From the NCBI GenBank assembly GCA_002502685.1, contig DAQA01000026.1, forward strand, positions 757-14,718: a stretch of DNA of 13,962 bases. Direction: 5' to 3'. Source of the DNA: Euryarchaeota archaeon UBA202 (GTDB lineage: Archaea > Thermoplasmatota > E2 > UBA202). Both the position numbers and the translations under genes were made by a program. The number at the start of each line of letters is the position of its first letter. Within the stretch, counting starts at the first letter, position 1. The notes beneath the pieces are model-generated. The model was not told the DNA's origin and made no database searches. It saw nothing but the letters and a program-made list of their open reading frames with translations. Of this stretch, positions 1-6,054 are shown piece by piece.

Positions 1-440
1 CTATCCCATCTCTCATGAATAGTTTCCATTTCCCATATCCATGTCTCATTATACATTTCCCTGGTTGTAGTAACATCGATAACAGTTAGGGTAAGCATAA
101 TCTTATCACCCGTTTTGAATTCATCAGTAATATCACCTTTGATGGGAAAAGGAGAAGGTTGATTGAGTAATGAATTACACTCTATTAGGGTATAATTCTC
201 ACTAGCACGATAGGACATATTATGTATAATATCTTTTATAATAACTGTGTCACCCGCATCCAAGGAAACAAAAAAGGTTTTGTATACTCTTGTTTTGTTA
301 TTTTCAGAGTATGAATGATCATTCCAAAATTCCCATACATCCATGGTAACACTCTTATTGTCACCCTCTAAACACCCGCTGGTAAGCACTAAAATCTGTA
401 GTACTAGCAAAAACACAATCCCAATAATTATTTTTTTCAT
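1..440 (-). CDS. Predicted lipoprotein, 3' end cut by window edge
   Basis: The reading frame is open from an ATG at 440 to the window edge, giving 146 complete codons, so the C-terminus lies outside. The N-terminus is a classic lipoprotein signal: basic MKK, a hydrophobic core (residues 4-19) and a lipobox LTSGC with the acceptor Cys at residue 23. The mature part is acidic and polar, with several N-x-S/T sequons and a Trp/Glu-rich stretch near the cut end, and looks like a small beta-rich extracellular domain. No enzyme motif is visible and I do not recognise the family. A good Shine-Dalgarno (AGAAGGAG, about 450-457) supports the start. It lies downstream of the nuclease gene on the same strand with a 134-bp gap, so it may have its own promoter. 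Export and lipid anchoring are inferred from the lipobox. Confidence 0.82.
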   Translation of the reverse strand, partial: MKKIIIGIVFLLVLQILVLTSGCLEGDNKSVTMDVWEFWNDHSYSENNKTRVYKTFFVSLDAGDTVIIKDIIHNMSYRASENYTLIECNSLLNQPSPFPIKGDITDEFKTGDKIMLTLTVIDVTTTREMYNETWIWEMETIHERWD

Positions 441-449
441 CTCAGTATA

Positions 450-457
450 CTCCTTCT
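450..457 (-). promoter_or_regulatory. Shine-Dalgarno of the lipoprotein gene
   Basis: On the minus strand AGAAGGAG lies 9 bases before the ATG at 440 and matches the anti-SD of archaeal 16S rRNA. An AT-rich element (ATAATAGATAATAA, about 469-482) a little further upstream is a possible TATA region. Together they suggest the lipoprotein gene starts from its own promoter with a short leader. Confidence 0.6.
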
Positions 458-574
458 CATTCATACTTATTATCTATTATGTCACTATTGACTGAAAGTA
501 TCACTTTTTCTTTTTTTGGTAATATCCTCATCTCTTTTTCCGTGATTGATATAACGCTATCTTTACAATACTTA

Positions 575-1777
575 TCATGTTTTTATCTTGCCTGGATACA
601 AGCGTTTTGTCTGTTCTAGTTTCATGTACTCCTTTACAGCATCTAACAGTGATTTTTCCCAAGCTTCTTCAATTAAAATTTTATTTAAGATATTGTAATC
701 AAGTTGGGTTACTTCCTCCCATTTACCCATATTTTTAAGCAATTTCTCAAGATGCTCCCGGTCAGCAGTCTGCCTTGGAGGCACTGTATAACGATTATTA
801 ATACTTACCCGTACCTTGCTATCAGAGCCAAAAATTACGTCAACCTCTTCCTTTTCTGCAAAATGAATAAGTGCATTTTGAATCTGTTCAAGATCGCTAT
901 CAAGGGTATTATTAAAATCTCTTTTTTTTTGGTGAAGTTCAATATATCTGTTTACCAATTCTACACCCGGGTCGTGAAGATACTGGTTCACTGGTTTTTC
1001 TTCAAGTTTTGCTAAATGAGCCCACTCTTTACATATCGGTCTGAATTCACACCAGTCACAGAGAGCAGAAACCCGTGGTGGAAAATCACGTGCCTCTTTG
1101 ATCTGATCTATAAGAGTTATTGTCTGTTTTTTGAGTTCTTCTAACTCCTCCTGGCTTCTTGAGGATTCCATTGTTTTTTGAAAGGCCAGAAAATGCCAAA
1201 TCAGTTTAATCTCTTCTGCATCAGGATATTTTTCGCGTATACCAAGGGAATAGAGTGCTAGCTGTCGATCCTTCTCAATAGACTCTGGAAGGGGAAGATG
1301 CATACTTGTCTTATAATCATGAATGCCGTATCTACCATTTCCAAGATCACTTAATCTATCAATGTACCCCTGCAATCTATAGCGATCAGTGTTATCGAGC
1401 GATATTAAAATCCGTTGTTCCAGAGCCAATGTGCGATTCTGATTAAAAGGATGATATTGTTGGTAATAATCCTGTATACATCGTTCAGCTAATTTTAAAT
1501 AATTCTCTGGTGTGTATTCCTTCCGTACCACGATAATAGAGTCATTCCAGTTTTTTTCCCAGTCATCTCTTAGATAATTCATTAGCTCCTCCAGGGTATC
1601 ATGTTTCTCATACATCAAATCCCGATAGAGTTTCTCCAGAGTCCTATGAACCCGTACCCCCGTAAAGGCCTCGATTGTTTGCTCGGTTTCTGTTTTAATT
1701 TTATCAATGTAGGAAAATTTATATTTCTGGGGACAGTTTTCAAAACAACTAAGCCGAGAATGAGAATAGAGTGTCAT
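575..1777 (-). CDS. RecB-like PD-(D/E)XK nuclease with Fe-S cysteines
   Basis: A 400-residue protein of the RecB/Cas4-like exonuclease superfamily (COG2887, PDDEXK_1 type). Visible motifs: the N-terminal SRLSCFENCPQKYKF segment with C15, H44 in FTGVRVHRTLEKLY, E120, D140 in GYIDRL, D154-Y-K156 (the D-x-K of the nuclease core), and Q172/Y176 in DRQLALYSLG. C240-x2-C243-x5-C249 together with C15 forms the four-Cys 'iron staple' [4Fe-4S] seen in AddB and Cas4-like nucleases. The C-terminal part (about 260-400) is helical and charged, without a recognised domain. No helicase, Cas1/Cas2 or CRISPR array is nearby, so it is a stand-alone repair or DNA-processing nuclease rather than a Cas4 of a local array. 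The ATG at 1777 has no clear SD. The exact substrate cannot be read from sequence. Confidence 0.88.
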   Translation of the reverse strand: MTLYSHSRLSCFENCPQKYKFSYIDKIKTETEQTIEAFTGVRVHRTLEKLYRDLMYEKHDTLEELMNYLRDDWEKNWNDSIIVVRKEYTPENYLKLAERCIQDYYQQYHPFNQNRTLALEQRILISLDNTDRYRLQGYIDRLSDLGNGRYGIHDYKTSMHLPLPESIEKDRQLALYSLGIREKYPDAEEIKLIWHFLAFQKTMESSRSQEELEELKKQTITLIDQIKEARDFPPRVSALCDWCEFRPICKEWAHLAKLEEKPVNQYLHDPGVELVNRYIELHQKKRDFNNTLDSDLEQIQNALIHFAEKEEVDVIFGSDSKVRVSINNRYTVPPRQTADREHLEKLLKNMGKWEEVTQLDYNILNKILIEEAWEKSLLDAVKEYMKLEQTKRLYPGKIKT

Positions 1778-2177
1778 CTAGAATCTGGATAGTTACCATT
1801 GGCTTTAATGTTTTTTATCTCATCTAATAAAAAAATTTGATACCGGTTAATTTTCTCTGTATATTTTTTCCAGGAGAAATAATAACTTTTAAATATTATT
1901 TGGAAGATGAAGAGTTTGTAAAAAGGTTGATTCCGAACAGGATTTGCATACTACCAAATCTACAAGTAAAAATAGGGAGTGAAATTGAAGTGTGTATTCT
2001 ACCCACACGTAATGCATATTTTTGGTTAGGTTACTCCTTGATATGCAAGTTTCTCACTGGTAAATACTCCTTTATTGAATAAATAAAAAAATTATCCCTA
2101 TATAACGAATATCAACTCTCTTACCGATAAACTTTTTATCATAGGATAATATTACGGCGAGAAAAAAAAAATTACTT
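1778..2177. other. 400-bp gap before the tRNA, mostly without a convincing gene
   Basis: Strongly AT-rich. It carries the upstream region of the nuclease gene (T/A-rich TATA-like stretch about 1811-1836 when read on the minus strand), one doubtful short plus-strand ORF (1837-2082, listed separately), and the upstream region of the tRNA, in which ATAATATTA (about 2145-2153) sits about 28 bases before the tRNA start and may be its TATA box. I see no RNA gene or repeat here. Confidence 0.5.
1837..2082 (+). CDS. Doubtful 81-residue ORF, unknown
   Basis: An open frame that can only begin at a TTG at 1837, because an in-frame TAA lies at 1828-1830. There is no SD in front of it and no internal ATG in frame near the beginning. 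The middle (about residues 23-60) reads like a plausible protein: an acidic YYLEDEEFVKRL stretch followed by beta-like segments LPNLQVKIG and EIEVCILP. That makes it possible that this is a decayed or 5'-truncated gene, but nothing identifies a family. It could equally be chance open frame in AT-rich DNA. It is listed because it is the only candidate in a 400-bp gap. Confidence 0.2.
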   Translation: MIPVNFLCIFFPGEIITFKYYLEDEEFVKRLIPNRICILPNLQVKIGSEIEVCILPTRNAYFWLGYSLICKFLTGKYSFIE

Positions 2178-2262
2178 GCGGGGATGGCCCAGCCCGGCAA
2201 CGGCGATGGATTGCTAATCCATTGGTCTTATGACCACGCGAGTTCGAATCTCGCTCCCCGCG
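2178..2262 (+). tRNA. tRNA-Ser, anticodon GCU
   Basis: An 85-nt complete cloverleaf. Acceptor stem GCGGGGA (2178-2184) pairs perfectly with TCCCCGC (2255-2261), discriminator G2262. D stem GCC/GGC (2187-2189, 2202-2204). Anticodon stem ATGGA/TCCAT with loop TTGCTAA, anticodon GCT at 2213-2215, reading AGC/AGU serine codons. The long variable arm TGGTC-TTAT-GACCA (2223-2236) is the class II hallmark of tRNA-Ser. T stem GCGAG/CTCGC with loop TTCGAAT. CCA is not encoded (TCC follows), as is usual when CCA is added by nucleotidyltransferase. No intron is present. A short T run (2265-2269) follows and may end transcription. Confidence 0.97.
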
Positions 2263-2264
2263 TC

Positions 2265-2269
2265 CTTTT
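2265..2269 (+). terminator. Short T-run terminator after tRNA-Ser
   Basis: CCTTTTTCT begins directly after the tRNA 3' end. Archaeal RNA polymerase often terminates at such T runs without a hairpin. This is inference from position and composition. Confidence 0.4.
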
Positions 2270-2287
2270 TCTCTAGAGGATCAAATA

Positions 2288-2297
2288 GATATAAAAG
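2288..2297 (+). promoter_or_regulatory. TATA-box candidate, distal promoter of serpin gene
   Basis: GATATAAAAG on the plus strand is a good archaeal TATA box. A start about 25 bp downstream would fall at about 2318-2320, exactly at the first base of the palindrome at 2318-2339. If used, the serpin mRNA would carry a leader of about 88 nt beginning with that hairpin. Closer TATA-like elements exist (TTTATATT about 2363-2370, CATATATAC about 2375-2383), so which one is used is open. Confidence 0.4.
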
Positions 2298-2317
2298 ACT
2301 CACTGGGGGTATACTGT

Positions 2318-2339
2318 ATGTTTGGCATATTCCAAACAT
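2318..2339 (+). promoter_or_regulatory. Perfect palindrome upstream of serpin (operator or 5' hairpin)
   Basis: ATGTTTGG, six spacer bases (CATATT), then CCAAACAT: eight perfect base pairs in a 22-bp dyad. It is flanked by a weaker outer pairing, GGGG..ATACT (2305-2315, two-base bulge) with AGTATCCCC (2354-2362). The dyad has the size and symmetry of a dimeric repressor site and lies upstream of the proximal serpin TATA candidates. It could instead act as an mRNA hairpin if the distal TATA at 2288 is used. Confidence 0.5.
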
Positions 2340-2394
2340 TTTATAATCTTTTAAGTATCCCCTTTATATTACACCATATATACAATAAACACAG

Positions 2395-2400
2395 GGTGAT
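2395..2400 (+). promoter_or_regulatory. Shine-Dalgarno of serpin gene
   Basis: GGTGAT is a perfect match to the anti-SD core of archaeal 16S rRNA, six bases before the ATG at 2407. It fixes the start codon and shows the mRNA has a leader, so the TATA-like CATATATAC at 2375-2383, which would give a leaderless message, is less likely to be the working box than TTTATATT at about 2363-2370 or the distal one. Confidence 0.75.
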
Positions 2401-2406
2401 GATATA

Positions 2407-3672
2407 ATGAAAAAACAAAAAATAATGACATTTATTGCCATAGTTGTCCTCCTAGTTGTAATAGTCTCAGCCAGCATCCATTTCTTTAATCTCGATTTTA
2501 GGTTAGGAGTTAGTGGGCACCCACATGCCATTGATACATATGCAACCAATAAAAGCGTGTCGTCACTTGCAACAAGCATGAACACTTTCGCCTTTGATTT
2601 ATATAAACATATTTCCCAGGGTAATGACGACAATGTGTTCTTTTCTCCCTATAGCATTTTTGTTGCTCTAGCCATGACCTATGAAGGAGCACGTAATGAT
2701 ACCGCGTTGGAAATGCAGACGGTGCTTAATTTTCCCCAGAATAATGACACCGCGTTGTGTTCCTTTGGAAAAATCTACAATTTGTTGAACCAGGATAAGG
2801 AATATATTCTCAACACAGCGAATGCACTCTGGATTCAGGAAAACTATCCTTTCCATGAAAGATATCTCCACTTCCTTAAACATTATTATATGGCACAGGC
2901 AACCAATGTGAGTTTCAGTAGAGCCATAGAGGCTGCATACATGATTAATGACTGGGTGGAAAAAAATACCCACGGAAAAATTAAGGATTTTCTCAGCAGT
3001 TCTGATATTGATCCATTTACGGTAATGATTCTTACCAATGCGATTTATTTTAAGGGTCTCTGGGAGACACCCTTTGATACTGAAAAAACACAGGAGAAGG
3101 ACTTTGAAATATCCCTGGGGGAATCCGTCAGGGCTCCCATGATGCATTCATCATCTGACATAAGATATAATTATACAGAGGCAGAAACAGTACAGGTATT
3201 GGAGCTTCCCTACCAGGGTGATAGCCTCTCCATGATTATTGCTCTCCCAAAAAATAATGATTTATCCAGTCTTGAGCAGATGGTGACCTATCAGGATGTT
3301 TCTGACTGGAGGGCATCATTTAATACTAGGGCTGTCAGGGTTTCATTACCCCGGTTTACTCTTGAGACACGATATCAATTAGAGGATTATCTGATGGATA
3401 TGGGGATGGTGATCCCGTTTACATCTGCCGCGGATTTTTCAGGAATGGCTAATACTCATGATTTGTATATTGAACGAGTTATCCACCAGGCAGTTGTTGA
3501 TGTTACTGAGGAAGGATCAGAGGCAGCTGCTGTAACATCTGCACATATATCGTTAACAAGTGTGCCTGATTATGTATCCTTTGAGGCGGACCATCCATTT
3601 CTTTTCTTTATACAACATAAGGAAACAGGTGCAATCCTTTTCATGGGAAAAATCCAAAATCCCCTTAACTAA
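2407..3672 (+). CDS. Exported or membrane-anchored serpin (protease inhibitor)
   Basis: A 421-residue full-length serpin (clan ID, family I4). Residues 7-25 are one hydrophobic stretch after MKKQK, a signal peptide or signal anchor. It is followed by a linker to about 50 and the serpin fold from about 58. Family landmarks: NVFFSPYSI (76-84), NDWVEKNTHGKIKDF (181-195), LTNAIYFKGLWETPF (209-223), the hinge EEGSEAAAVT (368-377), DHPFLFFI (395-402) and the closing GKIQNP (414-419). The small-residue hinge (G370, S371, A373-A375) is what inhibitory serpins need for loop insertion. Counting 17 residues from E368 puts P1-P1' at T384-S385 in SLTSVP, with L383 as the alternative, so chymotrypsin/elastase-like or subtilisin-like targets are more likely than trypsin-like ones (inference). 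Five N-x-S/T sequons fit an exported protein. Function: suicide inhibition of serine or cysteine proteases outside the membrane. Stop at 3670; single-gene unit. Confidence 0.95.
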   Translation: MKKQKIMTFIAIVVLLVVIVSASIHFFNLDFRLGVSGHPHAIDTYATNKSVSSLATSMNTFAFDLYKHISQGNDDNVFFSPYSIFVALAMTYEGARNDTALEMQTVLNFPQNNDTALCSFGKIYNLLNQDKEYILNTANALWIQENYPFHERYLHFLKHYYMAQATNVSFSRAIEAAYMINDWVEKNTHGKIKDFLSSSDIDPFTVMILTNAIYFKGLWETPFDTEKTQEKDFEISLGESVRAPMMHSSSDIRYNYTEAETVQVLELPYQGDSLSMIIALPKNNDLSSLEQMVTYQDVSDWRASFNTRAVRVSLPRFTLETRYQLEDYLMDMGMVIPFTSAADFSGMANTHDLYIERVIHQAVVDVTEEGSEAAAVTSAHISLTSVPDYVSFEADHPFLFFIQHKETGAILFMGKIQNPLN

Positions 3673-3731
3673 AACCAGATATACCTTATCCATTTAGGTT
3701 CACCAAAGCGTGTTTTTATTAGCCTTTATCA

Positions 3732-3749
3732 TTGTAGCATAGGCTACAA
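3732..3749 (+). repeat. Perfect 7-bp hairpin, 60 bp after the serpin stop
   Basis: TTGTAGC, loop ATAG, GCTACAA: seven uninterrupted base pairs with a four-base loop. It lies 60 bp after the serpin stop, just past a T-rich stretch (3711-3720). It may be the folded 3' end of the serpin mRNA or a protein-binding dyad. No T run follows directly, so it is not a bacterial-style terminator. Confidence 0.5.
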
Positions 3750-3778
3750 GTGATACATATACGTCCCGGTGTCATTAA

Positions 3779-3788
3779 TATATAAAAA
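3779..3788 (+). promoter_or_regulatory. Strong TATA-box candidate without a downstream gene
   Basis: TATATAAAAA, the same 10-mer as the TATA box at 9258-9267. A start about 26 bp downstream would be at about 3808-3811, the first base of the 3808-3841 inverted repeat. No credible protein gene follows, so it may drive a small RNA. See the finding on this region. Confidence 0.4.
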
Positions 3789-3807
3789 GAGAGGCTTGAC
3801 CATTTTT

Positions 3808-3841
3808 TTTGGGATACTCGGGCTTATTGCTTTATCCCAAA
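3808..3841 (+). ncRNA. Candidate 5' hairpin of an unrecognised small RNA
   Basis: TTTGGGATA (3808-3816) pairs perfectly with TATCCCAAA (3833-3841) around a 16-base loop. The hairpin begins where transcription from the TATA box at 3779-3788 is predicted to start. The 3' end of any such RNA cannot be set from sequence. An alternative is a leaderless message starting at the TTG of 3809, but the product would be an unconvincing 74-residue peptide. Could also be chance pairing in AT-rich DNA. Confidence 0.25.
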
Positions 3842-4033
3842 TTTATGCAGCAATCATTGAACAGACATACCCAATATACACATAAAAAAATAGATATTGA
3901 TAAATATCTTTCTGGATTGCTTGTTAAACTATCTTATTTTGTGAGACAAAGAATTAACCCATCTCTATTTTTCACAAAAAGAAATCCTAAAATATTCTCT
4001 TCTTGCACACTATCTTGTTACGCCACAGGGTAA

Positions 4034-4076
4034 ATCAGTAAAAAAATAATCCTGGCATGATGATTTGCTTACTGAT
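4034..4076 (-). terminator. Inverted repeat with T run, probable 3' end of NEW3/CARDB gene
   Basis: ATCAGTAA (4034-4041) pairs with TTACTGAT (4069-4076); inside it AAATAATC and GATGATTT pair with one mismatch, leaving a short loop. On the minus strand this structure begins about 30 bases after the stop of the NEW3/CARDB gene and contains a T7 run (about 4040-4046), which fits a transcription end. Confidence 0.45.
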
Positions 4077-4105
4077 GACTAATATTAACATTTATTGAAA
4101 TAAGG

Positions 4106-5971
4106 TTATTCTACTTTGATATAAACCTTGTTTTCACCAGGGTTTACAATCCACGGGATTTTTACACTCACACGGCCCTTCGCGGGAATAGCAACCCCTT
4201 CAACCCTGTTATGCTCTTCTCCATTTACAATAAGCTTTATTGAGGTATTTTCAGCAGGTGCACTTCCCTTGTTTATAATATCTGCCTTGAGAACAACTCG
4301 GTCACCTGTATTAAATTCATCTGGTTCATAGGTAACATTTTTTATTGTAATATCTGGGCTGGGTTCCTTAATAAGAACTATTACCGAGATTTTTTCGGTT
4401 TTCCCCGTTTTTTCTTTATCAGATGCCCAGATCTCAAGTGATGCCCAATCATCCACCTGTGCATCCCGTGCTGAATATACCCTTAAAGTTATATCCTTTT
4501 TTTCTTTTGCCCCCAATGGCACAACATCCCGATCAATTTTTGCCTGCCAATCTTGGGGGATATCACCTTTGACATCAAGGTGATACATATTTTTTTCCTC
4601 TTTTTGTTTTTTCAGGGGATTTATCACCGTGATTAAAAACTCTGCGACTCCACCCGGAACCACTTCTCTTAATCGATCTATACACACCAATTTTACACGA
4701 TTCATGAAACCACGCTGAGCTAGATATTGAATCACCAACAAGATAATAGCAATTACGATAATAAGCACCAAATAGGGTGTCCAGTCCTCAACATCTCCAT
4801 CACCTTCAAAGAGCACTTGTGTGGTAACACTGGCAGAGTCACTTGCATGTGGAGATTCAGCATCAAGTATGACACGATTCGTGGATAAATTTTTTGCATC
4901 AGACGGAATCTCTACCTCAATAATTACTATCCTACTTTCTCCCGCCTCCAAAAAAACATTATCCTCCTCTCTTAGATTCACCTCCCAATCAGTGTCATCA
5001 ACAGAATAGGAAAAGGTATATGTCTCACTTACTTCCCCTGTATTGATCACCGTAAAATTATACGCCACTTTATCGCCCGGTGCACCTGTTTTTCCCAAAG
5101 GAGGCTTAATATCAACACCATAAATTGCTTCACGAATCCGGGTGATTACCTGAATTGATCCTGCATCTGTTTCACCCTGGCCGGTTATTGTAATCTCAAT
5201 AAAATCATTAACGCTTACATTTACTGGGATAACAGAAAGGGTAACATACACTACATCCCCGGGGGGAACAGTAACCGATACGGTGTCCAGGGAAACATCC
5301 CACTGTGTACCCACATAATCATGAGATAGTTTTACTGTGTCCGGGAGAGAACCCATATTTTGGGCACGTATAGAAAATGTTGCATTCCCATTGGGGGGAA
5401 TAGATTTTTGGGTACTGCTGCTAAATAACTCAATATCTCCTTGGGTGCCATAGGGGATGGACACACGAGATTTATGGGCGAAAGAACCATAGAGAAGTTC
5501 GGTGGAGAATAAGGAGTTAACTTCGAGTGAAAGGGTGTGGCCCTTACTAAGCTCATATTCATCGGTTTTGATGGTAAAAGAAATTTCAGAAATATTTTCC
5601 TGTAAAAAAGTAACAAGTTTTCGTGCATGCCCAATCTCTGATTTACTTCCATCAGGGGAAATATCGTGCAGGGACACTTTGGGGATACGAAAGAGTGTCC
5701 ATGGATACGGCTTATCTTCCCCTTTCAGCCAGAGATACACATCGATATCCCCGGTAATGATGCCATCAAAAAGGAAGGGGTTTGTCATCCATACCCCCTT
5801 GTTCCGTATATCCCATACTGAATCAGTACTTTTTTCAGGTTCTGTATCATCCAGGATTTCTCCTCCATGAAGATACAGGACTAAATCATTTTGTGCCCTA
5901 CAGGGGCACGAAAAAATGAGAAGTAGCATCACTACTACACATGGCATAATGAATGCAAATCTTTTTTGCAT
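4106..5971 (-). CDS. Membrane protein with NEW3-like and CARDB Ig-like modules
   Basis: A 621-residue surface protein. Order of parts: signal peptide (1-26, ending CRAQ); an N-terminal beta-rich domain (28-175) whose PDGSK...ELSKGHTLSLEV pattern faintly recalls the jelly-roll of CocE/X-Pro peptidases (weak); two NEW3-type Ig-like modules (about 180-280 and 285-385, each with N-x-G, W-x-V/S and proline-glycine turns); one membrane span (399-416); a third NEW3-like module (about 424-535); and a C-terminal CARDB module (about 540-621). The flank before the span is acidic (EGDGDVED) and the flank after is basic (R420, R425, K427, R433, R435), so the positive-inside rule puts the last two modules in the cytoplasm. 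No catalytic motif is seen; an adhesion or scaffold role is likely. The start is set by GAGGAG six bases upstream. Its own TATA box lies in the 83-bp gap after purL. Confidence 0.85.
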   Translation of the reverse strand: MQKRFAFIMPCVVVMLLLIFSCPCRAQNDLVLYLHGGEILDDTEPEKSTDSVWDIRNKGVWMTNPFLFDGIITGDIDVYLWLKGEDKPYPWTLFRIPKVSLHDISPDGSKSEIGHARKLVTFLQENISEISFTIKTDEYELSKGHTLSLEVNSLFSTELLYGSFAHKSRVSIPYGTQGDIELFSSSTQKSIPPNGNATFSIRAQNMGSLPDTVKLSHDYVGTQWDVSLDTVSVTVPPGDVVYVTLSVIPVNVSVNDFIEITITGQGETDAGSIQVITRIREAIYGVDIKPPLGKTGAPGDKVAYNFTVINTGEVSETYTFSYSVDDTDWEVNLREEDNVFLEAGESRIVIIEVEIPSDAKNLSTNRVILDAESPHASDSASVTTQVLFEGDGDVEDWTPYLVLIIVIAIILLVIQYLAQRGFMNRVKLVCIDRLREVVPGGVAEFLITVINPLKKQKEEKNMYHLDVKGDIPQDWQAKIDRDVVPLGAKEKKDITLRVYSARDAQVDDWASLEIWASDKEKTGKTEKISVIVLIKEPSPDITIKNVTYEPDEFNTGDRVVLKADIINKGSAPAENTSIKLIVNGEEHNRVEGVAIPAKGRVSVKIPWIVNPGENKVYIKVE

Positions 5972-5977
5972 TATCTA

Positions 5978-5983
5978 CTCCTC
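5978..5983 (-). promoter_or_regulatory. Shine-Dalgarno of the NEW3/CARDB gene
   Basis: GAGGAG on the minus strand, six bases before the ATG at 5971, confirms that start codon. Confidence 0.75.
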
Positions 5984-6007
5984 TATCTAATCTAGGGTAT
6001 ATGGCCT

Positions 6008-6019
6008 TTTATTTAAATA
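6008..6019 (-). promoter_or_regulatory. TATA box of the NEW3/CARDB gene
   Basis: TATTTAAATAAA on the minus strand lies in the gap after the purL stop. A start about 26 bp downstream (about 5988) gives a 17-nt leader that contains the SD at 5978-5983. The gene can thus be transcribed apart from purSL. Confidence 0.55.
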
Positions 6020-6054
6020 GATTGTGTTATCTTTCAGATGGTACAAGAAATATG

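Larger units (their letters stand above)
3673..4105. other. 433-bp gap with hairpins and a TATA box, no convincing gene
   Basis: Between the convergent serpin and NEW3/CARDB genes. It contains three inverted repeats (3732-3749, 3808-3841, 4034-4076) and a strong plus-strand TATA box (TATATAAAAA, 3779-3788). The only long open frame (3809-4033, plus) needs a TTG start, has no SD and has an unprotein-like composition, so I do not call it a gene. The T-rich stretch after the serpin stop (TGTTTTTATT, about 3711-3720) may end the serpin message. Confidence 0.6.

Noticed and set aside
457..531. 24-residue minus-strand ORF between the nuclease and lipoprotein genes
   Set aside because: It has an ATG but only a weak purine-rich run before it, and overlaps the probable promoter of the lipoprotein gene. 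Too short to support without homologues.
575..1777. Nuclease as Cas4 of a CRISPR system
   Set aside because: The protein is twice the usual Cas4 length, and no Cas gene or repeat-spacer array is in the window.
2178..2262. tRNA-Ser as an attachment site of an integrated element
   Set aside because: I found no second copy of the tRNA 3' end in the window and no integrase gene, so an att site cannot be supported here.
3809..4033. Plus-strand frame of 74 codons after the serpin
   Set aside because: It needs a TTG start, has no SD, and its composition (scattered Ser, Tyr, Phe, Lys without any fold pattern) looks like translated AT-rich non-coding DNA. It would only make sense as a leaderless TTG message, which is rare.
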